Shown: one piece after another, positions 33,146-44,692 of the stretch
Numbering within the stretch: position 1 is the stretch's first letter
Layout of the letters: every line of letters begins with the position of its first letter
DNA from: DATARH01 sp036268425
GTDB taxonomy: Bacteria > Pseudomonadota > Alphaproteobacteria > ATCC43930 > CGMCC-115725
Length of the DNA stretch: 64,000 nt
Assembly: GCA_036268425.1 (NCBI GenBank)
Contig: DATAUE010000149.1
Span: 124,001 to 188,000, forward strand
Reading direction: 5' to 3'
Notes under the pieces: model-generated
Told to the model about the DNA's origin: nothing
What the model saw: the letters and a program-made list of their open reading frames with translations, nothing else
Databases searched by the model: none
Position numbers and translations under genes: made by a program

Positions 33146-34021
33146 ATGATCCCGCGCGACCGCGTGCCGTTTTCGGCAATCGTCGACCGCCCGCCGCTGA
33201 AACTGCCTGGCGGTGCACGGCTGGTCGTCTGGACGATCGTCAACTTGGAATTCTGGGACATCAGCCGGCCGATGGCACGGCAGGTGCTGCCGGCGCCGAC
33301 CGGGCAGGTTCTGTTGCCCGACATACCGAACTGGTCATGGCACGAATACGGCATGCGGGTCGGGGTATGGCGGTTCTTTGACCTGTTCCACCGACTCGCG
33401 ATCCGCCCGACATTGTCGATCAACGCCAGGGTTTGCGAAGATTACCAGCGGGTCGCCGCCCAGGCTCGAGATGCCGGCTGGGAGTTCATGGGGCACGCCT
33501 ATGAGCAGAGGCCGATCCACAAGGTCGACGACCAGAAGGCGATGATCGAGCATTCAGTCGGCGTCATCGAGCGCTTCACTGGTGAAAAGCCGGTCGGCTG
33601 GCTTGGTCCTGGCCTGACCGAGACAGAGGAAACGCCCGAATTGCTGGCCGCTGCCGGGATCAAATATATCGGCGACTGGGTGTATGACGACGAGCCGACC
33701 GAAATCCATACTGCGAACGGCCCGCTCGTCACGCTGCCCTATTCGGTCGAGCTGAATGACATCCCGATGATGCTCGTGCAGCACCACGAATCGGGTTATT
33801 TCGTGCAGCGCTGCATCGACACCTTCGATCGGCTGTACCAGGAGGGGGCAGAGCGCGCCAAGATCATGGCGATCGCCATCCATCCCTATATTTCAGGTCA
33901 GCCGCACCGCATCAAATACCTGGAGGCGGTCTACGAGCACATTGCGCGCCACGCCGACGTAATCCACTGGAATGGGCGCGAAATCCTCGATTGGTATTTG
34001 GGGTTAAGGAAAGCCGGCTGA
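33146..34021 (+). CDS. Polysaccharide deacetylase family protein (PuuE/allantoinase-like subgroup)
   Basis: 291 residues of the NodB-homology fold; ATG follows GGGGAG. Seen: RLVVWTIVNLEFWD, NWSWHEYGMRVGVWRF, RPTLSINARVCEDY, GWEFMGHAYEQRPIHKVDD, GWLGPGLTETEETPELLA, KYIGDWVYDDEPTEI, and IAIHPYISGQPHR. These fit members that hydrolyse C-N bonds of small ureides or amides as well as polysaccharide deacetylases. No signal peptide, so probably cytoplasmic, which favours a small-molecule substrate. The metal triad is only partly recognisable. Confidence 0.85.
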   Translation: MIPRDRVPFSAIVDRPPLKLPGGARLVVWTIVNLEFWDISRPMARQVLPAPTGQVLLPDIPNWSWHEYGMRVGVWRFFDLFHRLAIRPTLSINARVCEDYQRVAAQARDAGWEFMGHAYEQRPIHKVDDQKAMIEHSVGVIERFTGEKPVGWLGPGLTETEETPELLAAAGIKYIGDWVYDDEPTEIHTANGPLVTLPYSVELNDIPMMLVQHHESGYFVQRCIDTFDRLYQEGAERAKIMAIAIHPYISGQPHRIKYLEAVYEHIARHADVIHWNGREILDWYLGLRKAG

Positions 34022-34052
34022 TCGTTGCACGGATATCGGCGTCCCCGCGCCG

Positions 34053-34685
34053 TCAGATTTTCTTGAAAAATGTGTGGTGACGGCTGGTGGTGTGGGGGCG
34101 GATTTGGGTGGCCCAGGAACCAAAGGCGCCGGCATCGGCCCATTCCTTGGTTTCAGTCGCCGCCGGAGAGGTGATTTCGTAGACCACCATGTATTTCTGC
34201 ATCCGCGAGTCGGTTGACTTCTGCAGCTTGTAGCGCGTCGCGCCATCACAGCATTTGGCGATCATCGGGACGTGCTCGGCGTCATAGACGCGGTTGAACT
34301 CGGCTTCGTAGGCGGCCGGAATGTCCATCTGCACGACGTAGATGTACGGCGAGCCTGCGTCGCGGCCCTTACCGGCTTTCAACATCACTTCGAAATAGCT
34401 GTGATGCCGGCTGGTAGTATGCGGCCTGATTTTGGTCGCCCAGTCGCCGCGAGCGCCCTCGGTTTCCCATTCCTTGCTCTCGGTGACCGCCGGCGAATCG
34501 ATCTCGTATAGCGCGAGGTATTTCTGCATGCGGCTGTCGTTGGATTTTTCGAGCTGATAGCGCGTCACGCGATGCACGCCGGGTACTTTCGACAGCATCG
34601 GGACGTGCTCGGTGTTGTAGATGCGGTTGAAATCCGCCTCGTTGGCGGCCGGGATGTTCATCTGCACCCAGAAAATCGACGACAT
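34053..34685 (-). CDS. Protein with two internal copies of a dimeric alpha-beta-barrel-like domain
   Basis: About 210 residues from the ATG at 34685. The two halves are clearly duplicated: VQMNIPAANEADFNRIYNTE against VQMDIPAAYEAEFNRVYDAE, then EHVPM, SDNSRMQKY-like segments, and IRPHTTSRHHSYF against IRPHTTSRHHTFF. Each half looks like a ferredoxin-like EthD/NIPSNAP-type domain, a fold of small monooxygenases or decarboxylases. No catalytic assignment is possible. No signal peptide. Confidence 0.65.
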   Translation of the reverse strand: MSSIFWVQMNIPAANEADFNRIYNTEHVPMLSKVPGVHRVTRYQLEKSNDSRMQKYLALYEIDSPAVTESKEWETEGARGDWATKIRPHTTSRHHSYFEVMLKAGKGRDAGSPYIYVVQMDIPAAYEAEFNRVYDAEHVPMIAKCCDGATRYKLQKSTDSRMQKYMVVYEITSPAATETKEWADAGAFGSWATQIRPHTTSRHHTFFKKI

Positions 34686-34780
34686 GGCATTCTCCCAAAA
34701 ATCGAGGCTGGCCGTCATCATACCGGCTTCGGCCTCCACCGACTCGCGAATCGTTGCTTTGATGCAATACGTCTGGCAGG

Positions 34781-35128
34781 TCAGCGGGCGCGCGTGACCG
34801 TGTTGCCCGGACCCACGGTGGTCACCTCGACATCGCCGGAGGAAGTCCAGCTGACCCGATTGTTGTTGCCAAACACCTTGATCGTGCCATGCGGCGCCAT
34901 GTCGATGAGCACGCGATTGTCGTCACCGGCGATCTGAAACGCACGGCAGGCGCCGCGGATTGTCGCGGTGTTTTCGCTGCCGGCGATGCTGGCTTCCTGG
35001 CCCTGGCAATCGCCGGATGAATTGAGGCTGGTGCCGGCGATGTTGACCGCCGGATCGCCCGGTCGTGCACCGGCGGCGCCGCTTGCCAGCATCAGCGCCA
35101 CGACCGCTGTTCCGATCATTCGCAGCAT
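34781..35128 (-). CDS. Small exported DUF3060-like protein
   Basis: 115 residues, ATG at 35128 preceded by GGAGG. Signal peptide (MIGTAVVALMLASGAAGARP), then a repetitive beta-rich domain with G-x-x-N-x-x-x-I/V steps (IAGSENTATIRGACRAFQIA, DDNRVLIDMAPHGTIKVFGN, NNRVSWTSS). This is the DUF3060 pattern, a small beta-solenoid-like periplasmic or surface domain of unknown function. It stands alone between genes on either side. Confidence 0.75.
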   Translation of the reverse strand: MLRMIGTAVVALMLASGAAGARPGDPAVNIAGTSLNSSGDCQGQEASIAGSENTATIRGACRAFQIAGDDNRVLIDMAPHGTIKVFGNNNRVSWTSSGDVEVTTVGPGNTVTRAR

Positions 35129-35283
35129 CACCGTCCTCCGGTTTGAATGCCCATCAGCTAAGCCCGGCTCGCCGGAACTGCAACTGTGGTGGATGGTGGC
35201 AGACGCCGTTCGACTCTTGTGATCCGCAGCGTGCGGGTCTACTCCGGAGGCAATGATGGCGCTGTCGTATTTGGGAGGAAGCG

Positions 35284-36918
35284 ATGCGCGGGTTGATGTC
35301 GGAGCAGCCGCTTCTGATTCCGATGCTGATCAAGCATGCGGCGCGCTTCCACGGCGATGTCGAGGTGGTGTCGCGGCTGGTTGACGGCAGCCTGCACCGG
35401 TACACCTATCGCGACGCGGAACGGCGTGCCCGCCGGCTGGGCAAGGCGCTGCTGCGGCTCGGCATTGCGCCGGGTGACAGGGTGGCGACACTCGCCTGGA
35501 ACACGCACCGGCATTTCGAACTGTACTACGGCGTTTCCGGCATCGGCGCGGTGTGTCACACGATCAATCCGCGCCTGTTCGACGAGCAGCTCGTCTATAT
35601 CGTCAACCACGCCCAGGATCGGCTGATCTTTGTCGAAACCAGCTTTCTGCCGCTCATCGAGCGGCTGCGGCCGCAATTTCCTGGCGATTGCCGTTTTGTC
35701 CTGCTGGAGCCGGCGGAAACCGATTTGCCGGTCGTCGCGACGCATGACGAGCTTGTCGCCGGTGAGAATGACGATTTCGTCTGGCCCGACCTCGACGAAT
35801 GCAGCGCCGCGGCATTGTGCTACACCTCGGGGACCACCGGGCGGCCGAAAGGTGCGCTCTATTCGCACCGCTCGACGGTATTGCACGCCTTTTTGCTGTC
35901 GATGCCGGACGCGACGGCGATGTCGGCGCGCGATGTGGTGTGCCCGGTCGTGCCGATGTTTCACGCCTACGCCTGGGGGGTTCCATACGCTTCGGCGATG
36001 AACGGCACAAAGCTGGTATTGCCGGGGCCGCGGCTCGATGGCGCCAGTCTCTATGAACTGTTCGAAGCCGAAGGCGTAACGCTGAGCCTTGGCGTGCCGA
36101 CGATCTGGCTGAGCCTTGAGGCGCATCTCACGGGGAATAACGTGCGCTGTTCGAGCCTCGACCGCATTCTGTCGGGCGGCTCCGCAGTGCCGCTGTCACT
36201 GATCGATGCGTTCGAAAATCGCCACGGCATCAGGGTGATCCACGGCTGGGGCATGACCGAAATGAGCCCGCTGGGCTCGGCTGCGGTGCCGAAGGCCAGC
36301 CAGCTCGGCCTCGATATGGACGGGCAACTGGCGATCAAGGCCAAGGCCGGCCGTCCGATTTTCGGGGTCGACATGAAGATCGTCGACGATAACGGTCGCG
36401 AGCAGCCGCATGACGGCACCTCGATCGGCGAGTTGCTGGTGCGCGGCCCGTGTATCGTCAGCGGCTATTTCGAGGATGCGGAAGCGACCGCAGCGGCGGT
36501 CGAACCGGATGGCTGGTTTCATACCGGCGATGTTGCCGCGATCGATCCGGATGGATTTATGCGGCTGACCGACCGTAGCAAGGACGTCATCAAATCGGGC
36601 GGCGAGTGGATCAGTTCGATCGATCTGGAGAACGCCGCGATCGCGCATGCGGATGTCGGCGAGGCGGCGGCGATCGCGATTCCGCATCCGCGCTGGGGCG
36701 AACGGCCCTTGCTGATCGTGACGCCATGCGCCGGAATGCCCGCTGGCCGGCAGCCACAGCGGGACGCTTTGATCGCGCACCTCGCCGAGCATTTTCCGCG
36801 CTGGATGCTGCCCGACGACGTGCTCGTCGTCGACGAAATCCCGCACACCGCAACTGGAAAAATCATGAAAACGCGGCTGCGTGAGCTGTATGGCTCGCAT
36901 GTGCCGTCGCACTGGTGA
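35284..36918 (+). CDS. Fatty-acyl-CoA synthetase (AMP-forming)
   Basis: 544 residues, ATG after GGGAGG. ANL-superfamily motifs: LCYTSGTTGRPKGALYSHRS (P-loop-like A3), HGWGMTEMSP (A5), TGDVAAIDPDGFMRLTDRSK (A7/A8), KSGGEWISSIDLEN, and HTATGKIMKTRLRE with the catalytic Lys. The family activates carboxylic acids to acyl-AMP then acyl-CoA. Length and ALL-type motifs fit medium- to long-chain substrates. Twelve bases before the nitronate monooxygenase gene, so likely cotranscribed. Confidence 0.92.
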   Translation: MRGLMSEQPLLIPMLIKHAARFHGDVEVVSRLVDGSLHRYTYRDAERRARRLGKALLRLGIAPGDRVATLAWNTHRHFELYYGVSGIGAVCHTINPRLFDEQLVYIVNHAQDRLIFVETSFLPLIERLRPQFPGDCRFVLLEPAETDLPVVATHDELVAGENDDFVWPDLDECSAAALCYTSGTTGRPKGALYSHRSTVLHAFLLSMPDATAMSARDVVCPVVPMFHAYAWGVPYASAMNGTKLVLPGPRLDGASLYELFEAEGVTLSLGVPTIWLSLEAHLTGNNVRCSSLDRILSGGSAVPLSLIDAFENRHGIRVIHGWGMTEMSPLGSAAVPKASQLGLDMDGQLAIKAKAGRPIFGVDMKIVDDNGREQPHDGTSIGELLVRGPCIVSGYFEDAEATAAAVEPDGWFHTGDVAAIDPDGFMRLTDRSKDVIKSGGEWISSIDLENAAIAHADVGEAAAIAIPHPRWGERPLLIVTPCAGMPAGRQPQRDALIAHLAEHFPRWMLPDDVLVVDEIPHTATGKIMKTRLRELYGSHVPSHW

Positions 36919-36930
36919 GGACAAAGATAA

Positions 36931-38016
36931 ATGCCTGCCGCTTCCCTTGGTCCGCGCGAGCGTGCTGCCGAATTCTGCCGCCGTTTCGGCCTGCGGGTGC
37001 CGATCGTGATGGCGCCGATGGCCGGGGCGTGCCCGGTCGCGCTTGCCGTGGCGGTCGCCAATGCCGGCGGTCTCGGCGGTTTCGGCGCGTTGACCTCGAC
37101 ACCGGCGGCGATTGCCGGCTGGGTCGAGCAGTTCCGCGGCCAGAGCAACGGCGGCTTCCAGATTAATCTGTGGGTGCCCGATCCGCCGCCAAAGCGCGAC
37201 GCTTCAGTGGAAAGTCGGGCGCGCGCCTTTCTCGGCGAGTGGGGACCGCCGGTGCCGCCGGAAGCCGGCAATGTGGTGCCGCTCGATTTCGATCAGCAAT
37301 GCGCCGCCTTGCTGGCGGCAGGGCCGCGGATTGTGTCGTCGATCATGGGGATCTTCCCCGAACGTTTTGTTGCCGAATTGAAAGCACGCGGCATTGCCTG
37401 GTTTGCCTGTGTCACGACGCTCGCCGAGGCGCGCGCGGCAGTCGCGGCCGGAGCCGACGCGATCGTTGCGCAGGGAGCCGAGGCCGGCGGCCATCGCGGT
37501 GCCTTCGACAGTGCCGCCGCCGAACACCAGAATGTCGGCCTGTTCGCCTTGTTGCCGCATCTTGCCGACCACGTCGCGCTGCCGATCGTCGCGACGGGCG
37601 GGATCGGCGATGGACGCGGCGTCGCTGCCGCATTGCTTCTAGGCGCAAGCGCGGTGCAGGTCGGCACCGGCTTTCTGCGCTGTCCCGAGGCCGGCACCGC
37701 GCCGGCCTGGGCCGATGCGCTGGCTGATCTCGAACCGGAGGCGACGCTGCCGACGCGTGGTTTTTCGGGGCGTCTCGGGCGTGCAATCGCGACCGATTAT
37801 GTGCGCGCTCTGGGCGCACCTGACGCGCCGCCGCCGGCGCCCTATCCGGTGCAGCGCGGCCTCAGTGCGCCAATGCGCGAGGCCGCGGTGCGCACCAACG
37901 ATGTGCAGCGGATGCAGGCCTGGGCCGGGCAGGCCGCAGCGCTGGCGCGCCCCGAACCGGCGGGCGAGGTCGTGAGCCGCCTATGGGGTGAGGCGCAGGC
38001 GCTGCTACCGCCATGA
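36931..38016 (+). CDS. Nitronate monooxygenase family flavoprotein
   Basis: 361 residues. FMN-binding TIM barrel: LRVPIVMAPMAGACPVALA, NAGGLGGFGALTSTPAAI, IVAQGAEAGGHRGAFDSAA (His, catalytic base region), PIVATGGIGDGRGVAAALLL, and GASAVQVGTGFLRCPEAG. This matches the 2-nitropropane dioxygenase/NMO class. Natural role is usually detoxifying propionate-3-nitronate, but many homologues have unknown substrates. Follows GAGGA and the acyl-CoA synthetase gene. Confidence 0.92.
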   Translation: MPAASLGPRERAAEFCRRFGLRVPIVMAPMAGACPVALAVAVANAGGLGGFGALTSTPAAIAGWVEQFRGQSNGGFQINLWVPDPPPKRDASVESRARAFLGEWGPPVPPEAGNVVPLDFDQQCAALLAAGPRIVSSIMGIFPERFVAELKARGIAWFACVTTLAEARAAVAAGADAIVAQGAEAGGHRGAFDSAAAEHQNVGLFALLPHLADHVALPIVATGGIGDGRGVAAALLLGASAVQVGTGFLRCPEAGTAPAWADALADLEPEATLPTRGFSGRLGRAIATDYVRALGAPDAPPPAPYPVQRGLSAPMREAAVRTNDVQRMQAWAGQAAALARPEPAGEVVSRLWGEAQALLPP

Positions 38017-38065
38017 CTTCACAATGCATCGCTTGGAATTTTGCCTGGAAGATCGGCGATGTGGC

Positions 38066-38095
38066 TTGCCGCTTTGAATGATAAAGCGGTATAGC
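38066..38095 (+). promoter_or_regulatory. Promoter of rnd with inverted repeat between -35 and -10
   Basis: TTGCCG (38066-38071) and TATAGC (38090-38095) are 18 bases apart. Between them CCGCTTT and AAAGCGG (38069-38075 and 38083-38089) form a 7-bp inverted repeat. Transcription would begin close to the rnd ATG at 38104, predicting a leaderless or near-leaderless mRNA. Confidence 0.45.
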
Positions 38096-38103
38096 GCCTA
38101 TAA

Positions 38104-39273
38104 ATGACAAATCTGATCACTGATACCGAAGCGCTTGCGGCCTTTTGCGCACGCCAGAAGGGTACCGAATTCGTCGCTGTTGATACCGAATTCATGCGCG
38201 AGCGTACCTTTTGGCCGATCCTGTGCCTCGTACAGGTTGCCGGTGTCGATGAAGCGGTGGCGATCGATGCGCTGGCAGACGGCATCGACCTCGCGCCGCT
38301 TCTGGCTCTGATGTGCGACACCTCGGTCCTGAAAGTGTTTCATGCGGCGCGGCAAGACCTCGAAATCTTCTTCCAGCTCAGCGGTCAGGTGCCCGACCCG
38401 GTATTCGACACCCAGGTCGCCGCGATGGTGTGCGGATTTGGCGACGCGGTCAGCTACGAGACGCTGGTCAAGCGGCTCGCTGGAGCCAATCTCGACAAGG
38501 CTTCGCGCTTTACCGATTGGGCGCACCGGCCGTTGACCGAGCGGCAGATCGATTACGCCCTGGCCGACGTGGTTCATCTGCGTACCGTCTACGAGCGTTT
38601 GCAGCAGGTGCTTGGCAAAAACGGCCGCGCCGTCTGGTTCTCGGAAGAAATGGCCGACCTCGTCGATCCCGCAATCTACCGCAGCGACCCGCCCGAGGCA
38701 TGGCGCCGGTTTCGGCTGCGTGGTCGGGTCGATCGGCGGTTTCTCGGTGTCCTGCGGGCGCTGGCCGGTTGGCGCGAGGCGGCGGCACAGCAGCGCGACC
38801 TGCCGCGCGGCCGCATCATGCGTGACGAAGCCGTGCTGGAAATCGCGGCGCATATGCCGAAAACCATTGAGAGCTTGGCGCGCACCCGCAGCCTCGGCAA
38901 AGGCATCGCAGAGGGAAAGCTTGGTTCCGAAATCCTAGAAGCGGTGGCGCAGGGACTTGCCGACCCGAACCCGCCACCGGCCGTCGCGGCCAAGCCGGAG
39001 CCACCACCCGGCATCGGACCTCTGATTGAATTGCTGCGAGTCTTGCTGAAGCAGCGCTGCGAGGATTTTCAGGTCGCACAAAAGCTGGTCGCCTCGGCGG
39101 ACGACCTCGAAGCCATCGCGACCGACGATGCAGCGGCGGTGCGGGCACTTGCCGGCTGGCGTCGTGATGTATTCGGCAAGGATGCTCTGGCACTGAAACA
39201 CGGCGAACTGGCCCTGACCGCCGGCAAGAACCGCATCCAGCTGGTGCCGTTGCCCAGCCGCGCGGAAGTCTAG
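38104..39273 (+). CDS. rnd: Ribonuclease D
   Basis: 389 residues. DEDD motifs: Exo I FVAVDTEFMRERTFWPILC, Exo II LKVFHAARQDLEIFFQLS, Exo III ERQIDYALADVVHLRTVY with the Tyr of DEDDy. Two HRDC-like regions follow (FLGVLRALAGWREAAAQQ; RVLLKQRCEDFQVAQ). A 3'-5' exoribonuclease trimming tRNA and other small RNA 3' ends. Normal length. The ATG lies at the predicted transcript start and has no obvious ribosome site. Confidence 0.96.
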   Translation: MTNLITDTEALAAFCARQKGTEFVAVDTEFMRERTFWPILCLVQVAGVDEAVAIDALADGIDLAPLLALMCDTSVLKVFHAARQDLEIFFQLSGQVPDPVFDTQVAAMVCGFGDAVSYETLVKRLAGANLDKASRFTDWAHRPLTERQIDYALADVVHLRTVYERLQQVLGKNGRAVWFSEEMADLVDPAIYRSDPPEAWRRFRLRGRVDRRFLGVLRALAGWREAAAQQRDLPRGRIMRDEAVLEIAAHMPKTIESLARTRSLGKGIAEGKLGSEILEAVAQGLADPNPPPAVAAKPEPPPGIGPLIELLRVLLKQRCEDFQVAQKLVASADDLEAIATDDAAAVRALAGWRRDVFGKDALALKHGELALTAGKNRIQLVPLPSRAEV

Positions 39274-39335
39274 CTAGGCGGCTCGCAGCTCCCGCGTCGC
39301 ATCGAGCTACCGCCGTCGCTGCCCGTCGTCGGCGG

Positions 39336-39366
39336 CTTGTGTTGCGTATCAGCCACACCCATATAG
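39336..39366 (+). promoter_or_regulatory. Heat-shock (RpoH-type) promoter of clpB
   Basis: CTTG at 39336-39339 and CCCATATAG at 39358-39366 are separated by 18 bases, matching the sigma-32 pattern (CTTG, then C-C-C-A-T-x-T). It precedes clpB, the expected RpoH target, by about 65 bases of leader. Confidence 0.6.
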
Positions 39367-39431
39367 CCGGATGAAGGGTTGCGGCGGCTGCCTCCGGGGG
39401 CGCTGCGGCCGGTTCAGTGGGAGGGCGTATC

Positions 39432-42026
<2,595 letters not shown>

Positions 42027-42070
42027 GAAAAGCGAAGGGCGCGGGGCTCGGCCTCGCGTCCGACCGCTCG

Positions 42071-42961
42071 TCACTCCATCTCGGCGCCCTGCGCGACAAA
42101 GATCGAGCCGTAGCCTTGCTTCGACCAATCCGGTGGGACAGGGCAGGGCGTCGGGTCGAGATGCGCGACGGTAGCGGGTTTGCCGCGTACGATGTCCCCT
42201 GTTTTGCTCGTCGGGGTCGGCGTCGGCATCCACGGAAAGGCATCCGCCGAGCTATAAACGAACAGCGGCAAGGGTCTAACGTGGTTGGTCATGTTGCTGC
42301 GCGACGCATGCAGGGTCCGGCAGTTGATCGCGATGACGGTGCCGGCGGGACCGGTCAAATCTTCGGCATGCGCCTGATCGGTGCCGGCGATGTCCCGGTT
42401 ACTGACAGAGCCGGTCCACGCGCCACTATCGTCGCGGTGCACAAAGATCGGACCGCGATGGCTGCCTGGAATGCAGGTCAGTGGCCCCTCGGCCGCCCCG
42501 ACATCGCCGAGATATACGCCCAGGGTCACCGGGCTGTAATTGGTATGCGGCCAGGCCGGGATGTCCTGGTGCCATTTGACGATCTCGCCGGCCCCTGGCC
42601 ATTTGTAGTTGAGCTTGCTGCTGTGAAATTTGACGTCGGGTCCGACGAGGTCGGCGGCGACATCGGCAAGCGGTGATTCCGCGGCAAACCCCCAAAAGTC
42701 CGGGTGGCGATCGACCAATGCCCGCAATCGCCGCACATGCGGCCGGTCCGGCCGATGATCAGGGCCGATATCGAACTCGACATTCGATGCGGAAACGCCG
42801 CGGCTCTTTTCCACGAATTCGTCGGCGAGTTCAACGAGACGCCGCAGCCACGCGTCGGGAATCAGGCCCGACACCGCAAGAAATCCGGTTGCGAAGTAAC
42901 GCTCACGCTGCCCCTGTGACAGCGCTTTCGCCGGAAATTGAAGTATCTTGTCGGGCGTCAC
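42071..42961 (-). CDS. Phytanoyl-CoA dioxygenase (PhyH) family protein
   Basis: 296 residues of the non-heme Fe(II)/2-oxoglutarate fold. Iron ligands: IVKWHQDIPAWPHTNY (H-x-D) and a distal His, probably in TLHASRSN; the 2-oxoglutarate Arg lies nearby (HVRPLPLFVYSS). The core carries VTLGVYLGDVGAAEGPLTCI and PGSHRGPIFVHRDD. The substrate is probably not phytanoyl-CoA; these proteins hydroxylate many compounds. Its start overlaps a weak ORF on the same strand. Convergent with clpB. Confidence 0.88.
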   Translation of the reverse strand: MTPDKILQFPAKALSQGQRERYFATGFLAVSGLIPDAWLRRLVELADEFVEKSRGVSASNVEFDIGPDHRPDRPHVRRLRALVDRHPDFWGFAAESPLADVAADLVGPDVKFHSSKLNYKWPGAGEIVKWHQDIPAWPHTNYSPVTLGVYLGDVGAAEGPLTCIPGSHRGPIFVHRDDSGAWTGSVSNRDIAGTDQAHAEDLTGPAGTVIAINCRTLHASRSNMTNHVRPLPLFVYSSADAFPWMPTPTPTSKTGDIVRGKPATVAHLDPTPCPVPPDWSKQGYGSIFVAQGAEME

Positions 42962-43244
42962 GGGCGATACCTGCGAAGGGGCGATAAATGCAGGCCATCA
43001 TAGAACGCTCATGCCCATTCGGCGCAGGCAAATCGGCGCGACCTTCGGACTGCGTCCGCGGTCTGCGCGGTACGCCGACCTCCTTATCGCCGACTCCGAG
43101 CCAGCGCCTCATCCAATCTGACCAGAGCTGCCCGTCGCCGGAAGAGGTCGGGCGGCAGAGCGGGACCGCCTCGGACTGCGCGATTACGAGCATTTGCCGC
43201 GCTTCTGCTTCGCCGATCCACTGCAATAGCCGCGGGTTGTACAT
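42903..43244 (-). CDS. Possible small ORF upstream of the PhyH gene, weakly supported
   Basis: 113 codons with an ATG at 43244, no ribosome site, and an unusual composition (SDWMRRWLGVGDKEVG, PRRPRTQSEGRADLP). It overlaps the first 59 bases of the PhyH gene out of frame. I recognise no family. It is listed because the 424-base spacer between PhyH and the LLM gene holds nothing better. A leftover of a degraded gene or non-coding control DNA is as likely. Confidence 0.25.
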   Translation of the reverse strand: MYNPRLLQWIGEAEARQMLVIAQSEAVPLCRPTSSGDGQLWSDWMRRWLGVGDKEVGVPRRPRTQSEGRADLPAPNGHERSMMACIYRPFAGIARDARQDTSISGESAVTGAA

Positions 43245-43384
43245 CGGGGGGCTCTCGTCAAGGGGAATTGACTGAGAGGCATTTTACTGATCCGCACCCC
43301 CGAGGCGTGTGATGCTACTCACATTGCGTAAAATTTCCGGCGAAAATTCGCTAAATCCAATCTTTTTCGACCTTGATCTTAACT

Positions 43385-44596
43385 TTAATCATCAGCCGCC
43401 GATTCGACATCGCGGGCACCGACGGTACGATATTTGAACTCCTCCGGCACGGCGCGGCCGGTATCGGTAAAGGCGCGGCGCACCGCCTCGACATTGCTGC
43501 GCATGATGCGAGCTCGGTTCTCCCGAATCCACGCGTTCGACTGAAACAGCGGTATCGTCGAATTTTGAAAATGCGGCATCACATAACGCGCAAAAAGTTC
43601 GTAGCTCTTCATTGTCTGCTCGCGGTTAGCCCATTCATGGGCGCGGAACATCATGCCGCCGAAACCGCCGTCGCTTGCCGCGAGCAGCCGTTCGATGACT
43701 CGGATCGCAGTATCCGGCGAGCCGACCAGCGTCGTCAGCGACTTGACCCCGTCACGCAACGGATCATCCGAAGTGCCGGGAACGCGGCCGAGTGTATCCT
43801 CGAAATAGCTCGTGGTTTCGAGCCGTTCGCCGGCCTTGACCTGGCGCAGCGCCTCCTCGTCGTCTTCGGCGATATGCATGCCGACGACGATGCGCCAGTC
43901 GCGGCGGTTCATCGTTGTGCCGTGCTGGGCGGCGGTGTCCTCGGCGATCTTCCACTGGCTCGCCATCGCCTCGGGGCCGCCCGGCAACCCCGCGCCGATC
44001 GACAAGACGCCGAGCCCGTGCCGGCCGGCCGCAACCATGCCGAATGGGGTGATGGTGCTGGCGACCGCAATGTGGAAGCGCGGATCGGAGTAGGGCGCCA
44101 GATGCAGCCGCGCCTCACGCAGTTCAAACCAGTCGGTCGACATCGTCACCGGCTCTTCCATGCGCAACAGGCGGATGATCGCGTCGAGCGACTCCTCCAT
44201 GCGGCGCCGCAGATGCACCGAGTCGATCCCCATCATGTATGCATCTGAGGGCAGAGCGCCGGGGCCGCAGCCGAGCATCACCCGGCCGCGCGTCATGTGG
44301 TCGAGCTGGACAAAGCGCTGCGCTACCAGAAAGGGGTGATGATAGGGCAGGCTGGTGACTCCGGAGCCGAGTTTGATGTTGCGGGTACGGTGCGCCGCCT
44401 CGGCGATAAAGATTTCCGGCGAGGCGATGATCTCCCAGCCGGCCGAGTGATGCTCGCCGATCCAGGCTTCGTCGTACCCGAGATGGTCAAGCCATTCGAT
44501 CAGCTCGAAATCGCGGGCCATCGCCAGCGTCGGGTTCTCGCCGAGGCGGTGGAACGGCGCCAGGAAAATACCGAATTTCATGCCGCGCTGCGCCAT
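43385..44596 (-). CDS. LLM class flavin-dependent oxidoreductase (alkanal/limonene monooxygenase-like)
   Basis: 403 residues; ATG at 44596 after AGAGGA. Motifs: MKFGIFLAPFHRLGENPT, EAWIGEHHSAGWEIIASPEI, TRNIKLGSGVTSLPYHHPFL, LDHMTRGRVMLGCGPGALPS, and FGGMMFRAHEWANREQTMKS. EHH and the HPF stretch match the flavin site of FMN-dependent luciferase-like monooxygenases. It probably oxidises a hydrophobic ketone or terpene, reductase partner unknown. Divergent from an ABM monooxygenase gene. Confidence 0.9.
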   Translation of the reverse strand: MAQRGMKFGIFLAPFHRLGENPTLAMARDFELIEWLDHLGYDEAWIGEHHSAGWEIIASPEIFIAEAAHRTRNIKLGSGVTSLPYHHPFLVAQRFVQLDHMTRGRVMLGCGPGALPSDAYMMGIDSVHLRRRMEESLDAIIRLLRMEEPVTMSTDWFELREARLHLAPYSDPRFHIAVASTITPFGMVAAGRHGLGVLSIGAGLPGGPEAMASQWKIAEDTAAQHGTTMNRRDWRIVVGMHIAEDDEEALRQVKAGERLETTSYFEDTLGRVPGTSDDPLRDGVKSLTTLVGSPDTAIRVIERLLAASDGGFGGMMFRAHEWANREQTMKSYELFARYVMPHFQNSTIPLFQSNAWIRENRARIMRSNVEAVRRAFTDTGRAVPEEFKYRTVGARDVESAADD

Positions 44597-44692
44597 CGCC
44601 TATCCTCTCCTCTATCCACCGCCCGAGAGCCTCTTTATCCTGCCGCGATTATCCACCGAACGCACGCTATCGAAAGCAAAGGGGCCAACGCC

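Noticed and set aside
42027..42070. Terminator hairpin between clpB and the PhyH gene
   Set aside because: GC-rich symmetry is imperfect and no U-run follows on either strand.
42988..43275. 95-codon plus-strand frame in the PhyH-LLM spacer
   Set aside because: No ribosome site, Ser/Arg/Pro-rich without motif; overlaps the equally weak minus-strand frame.
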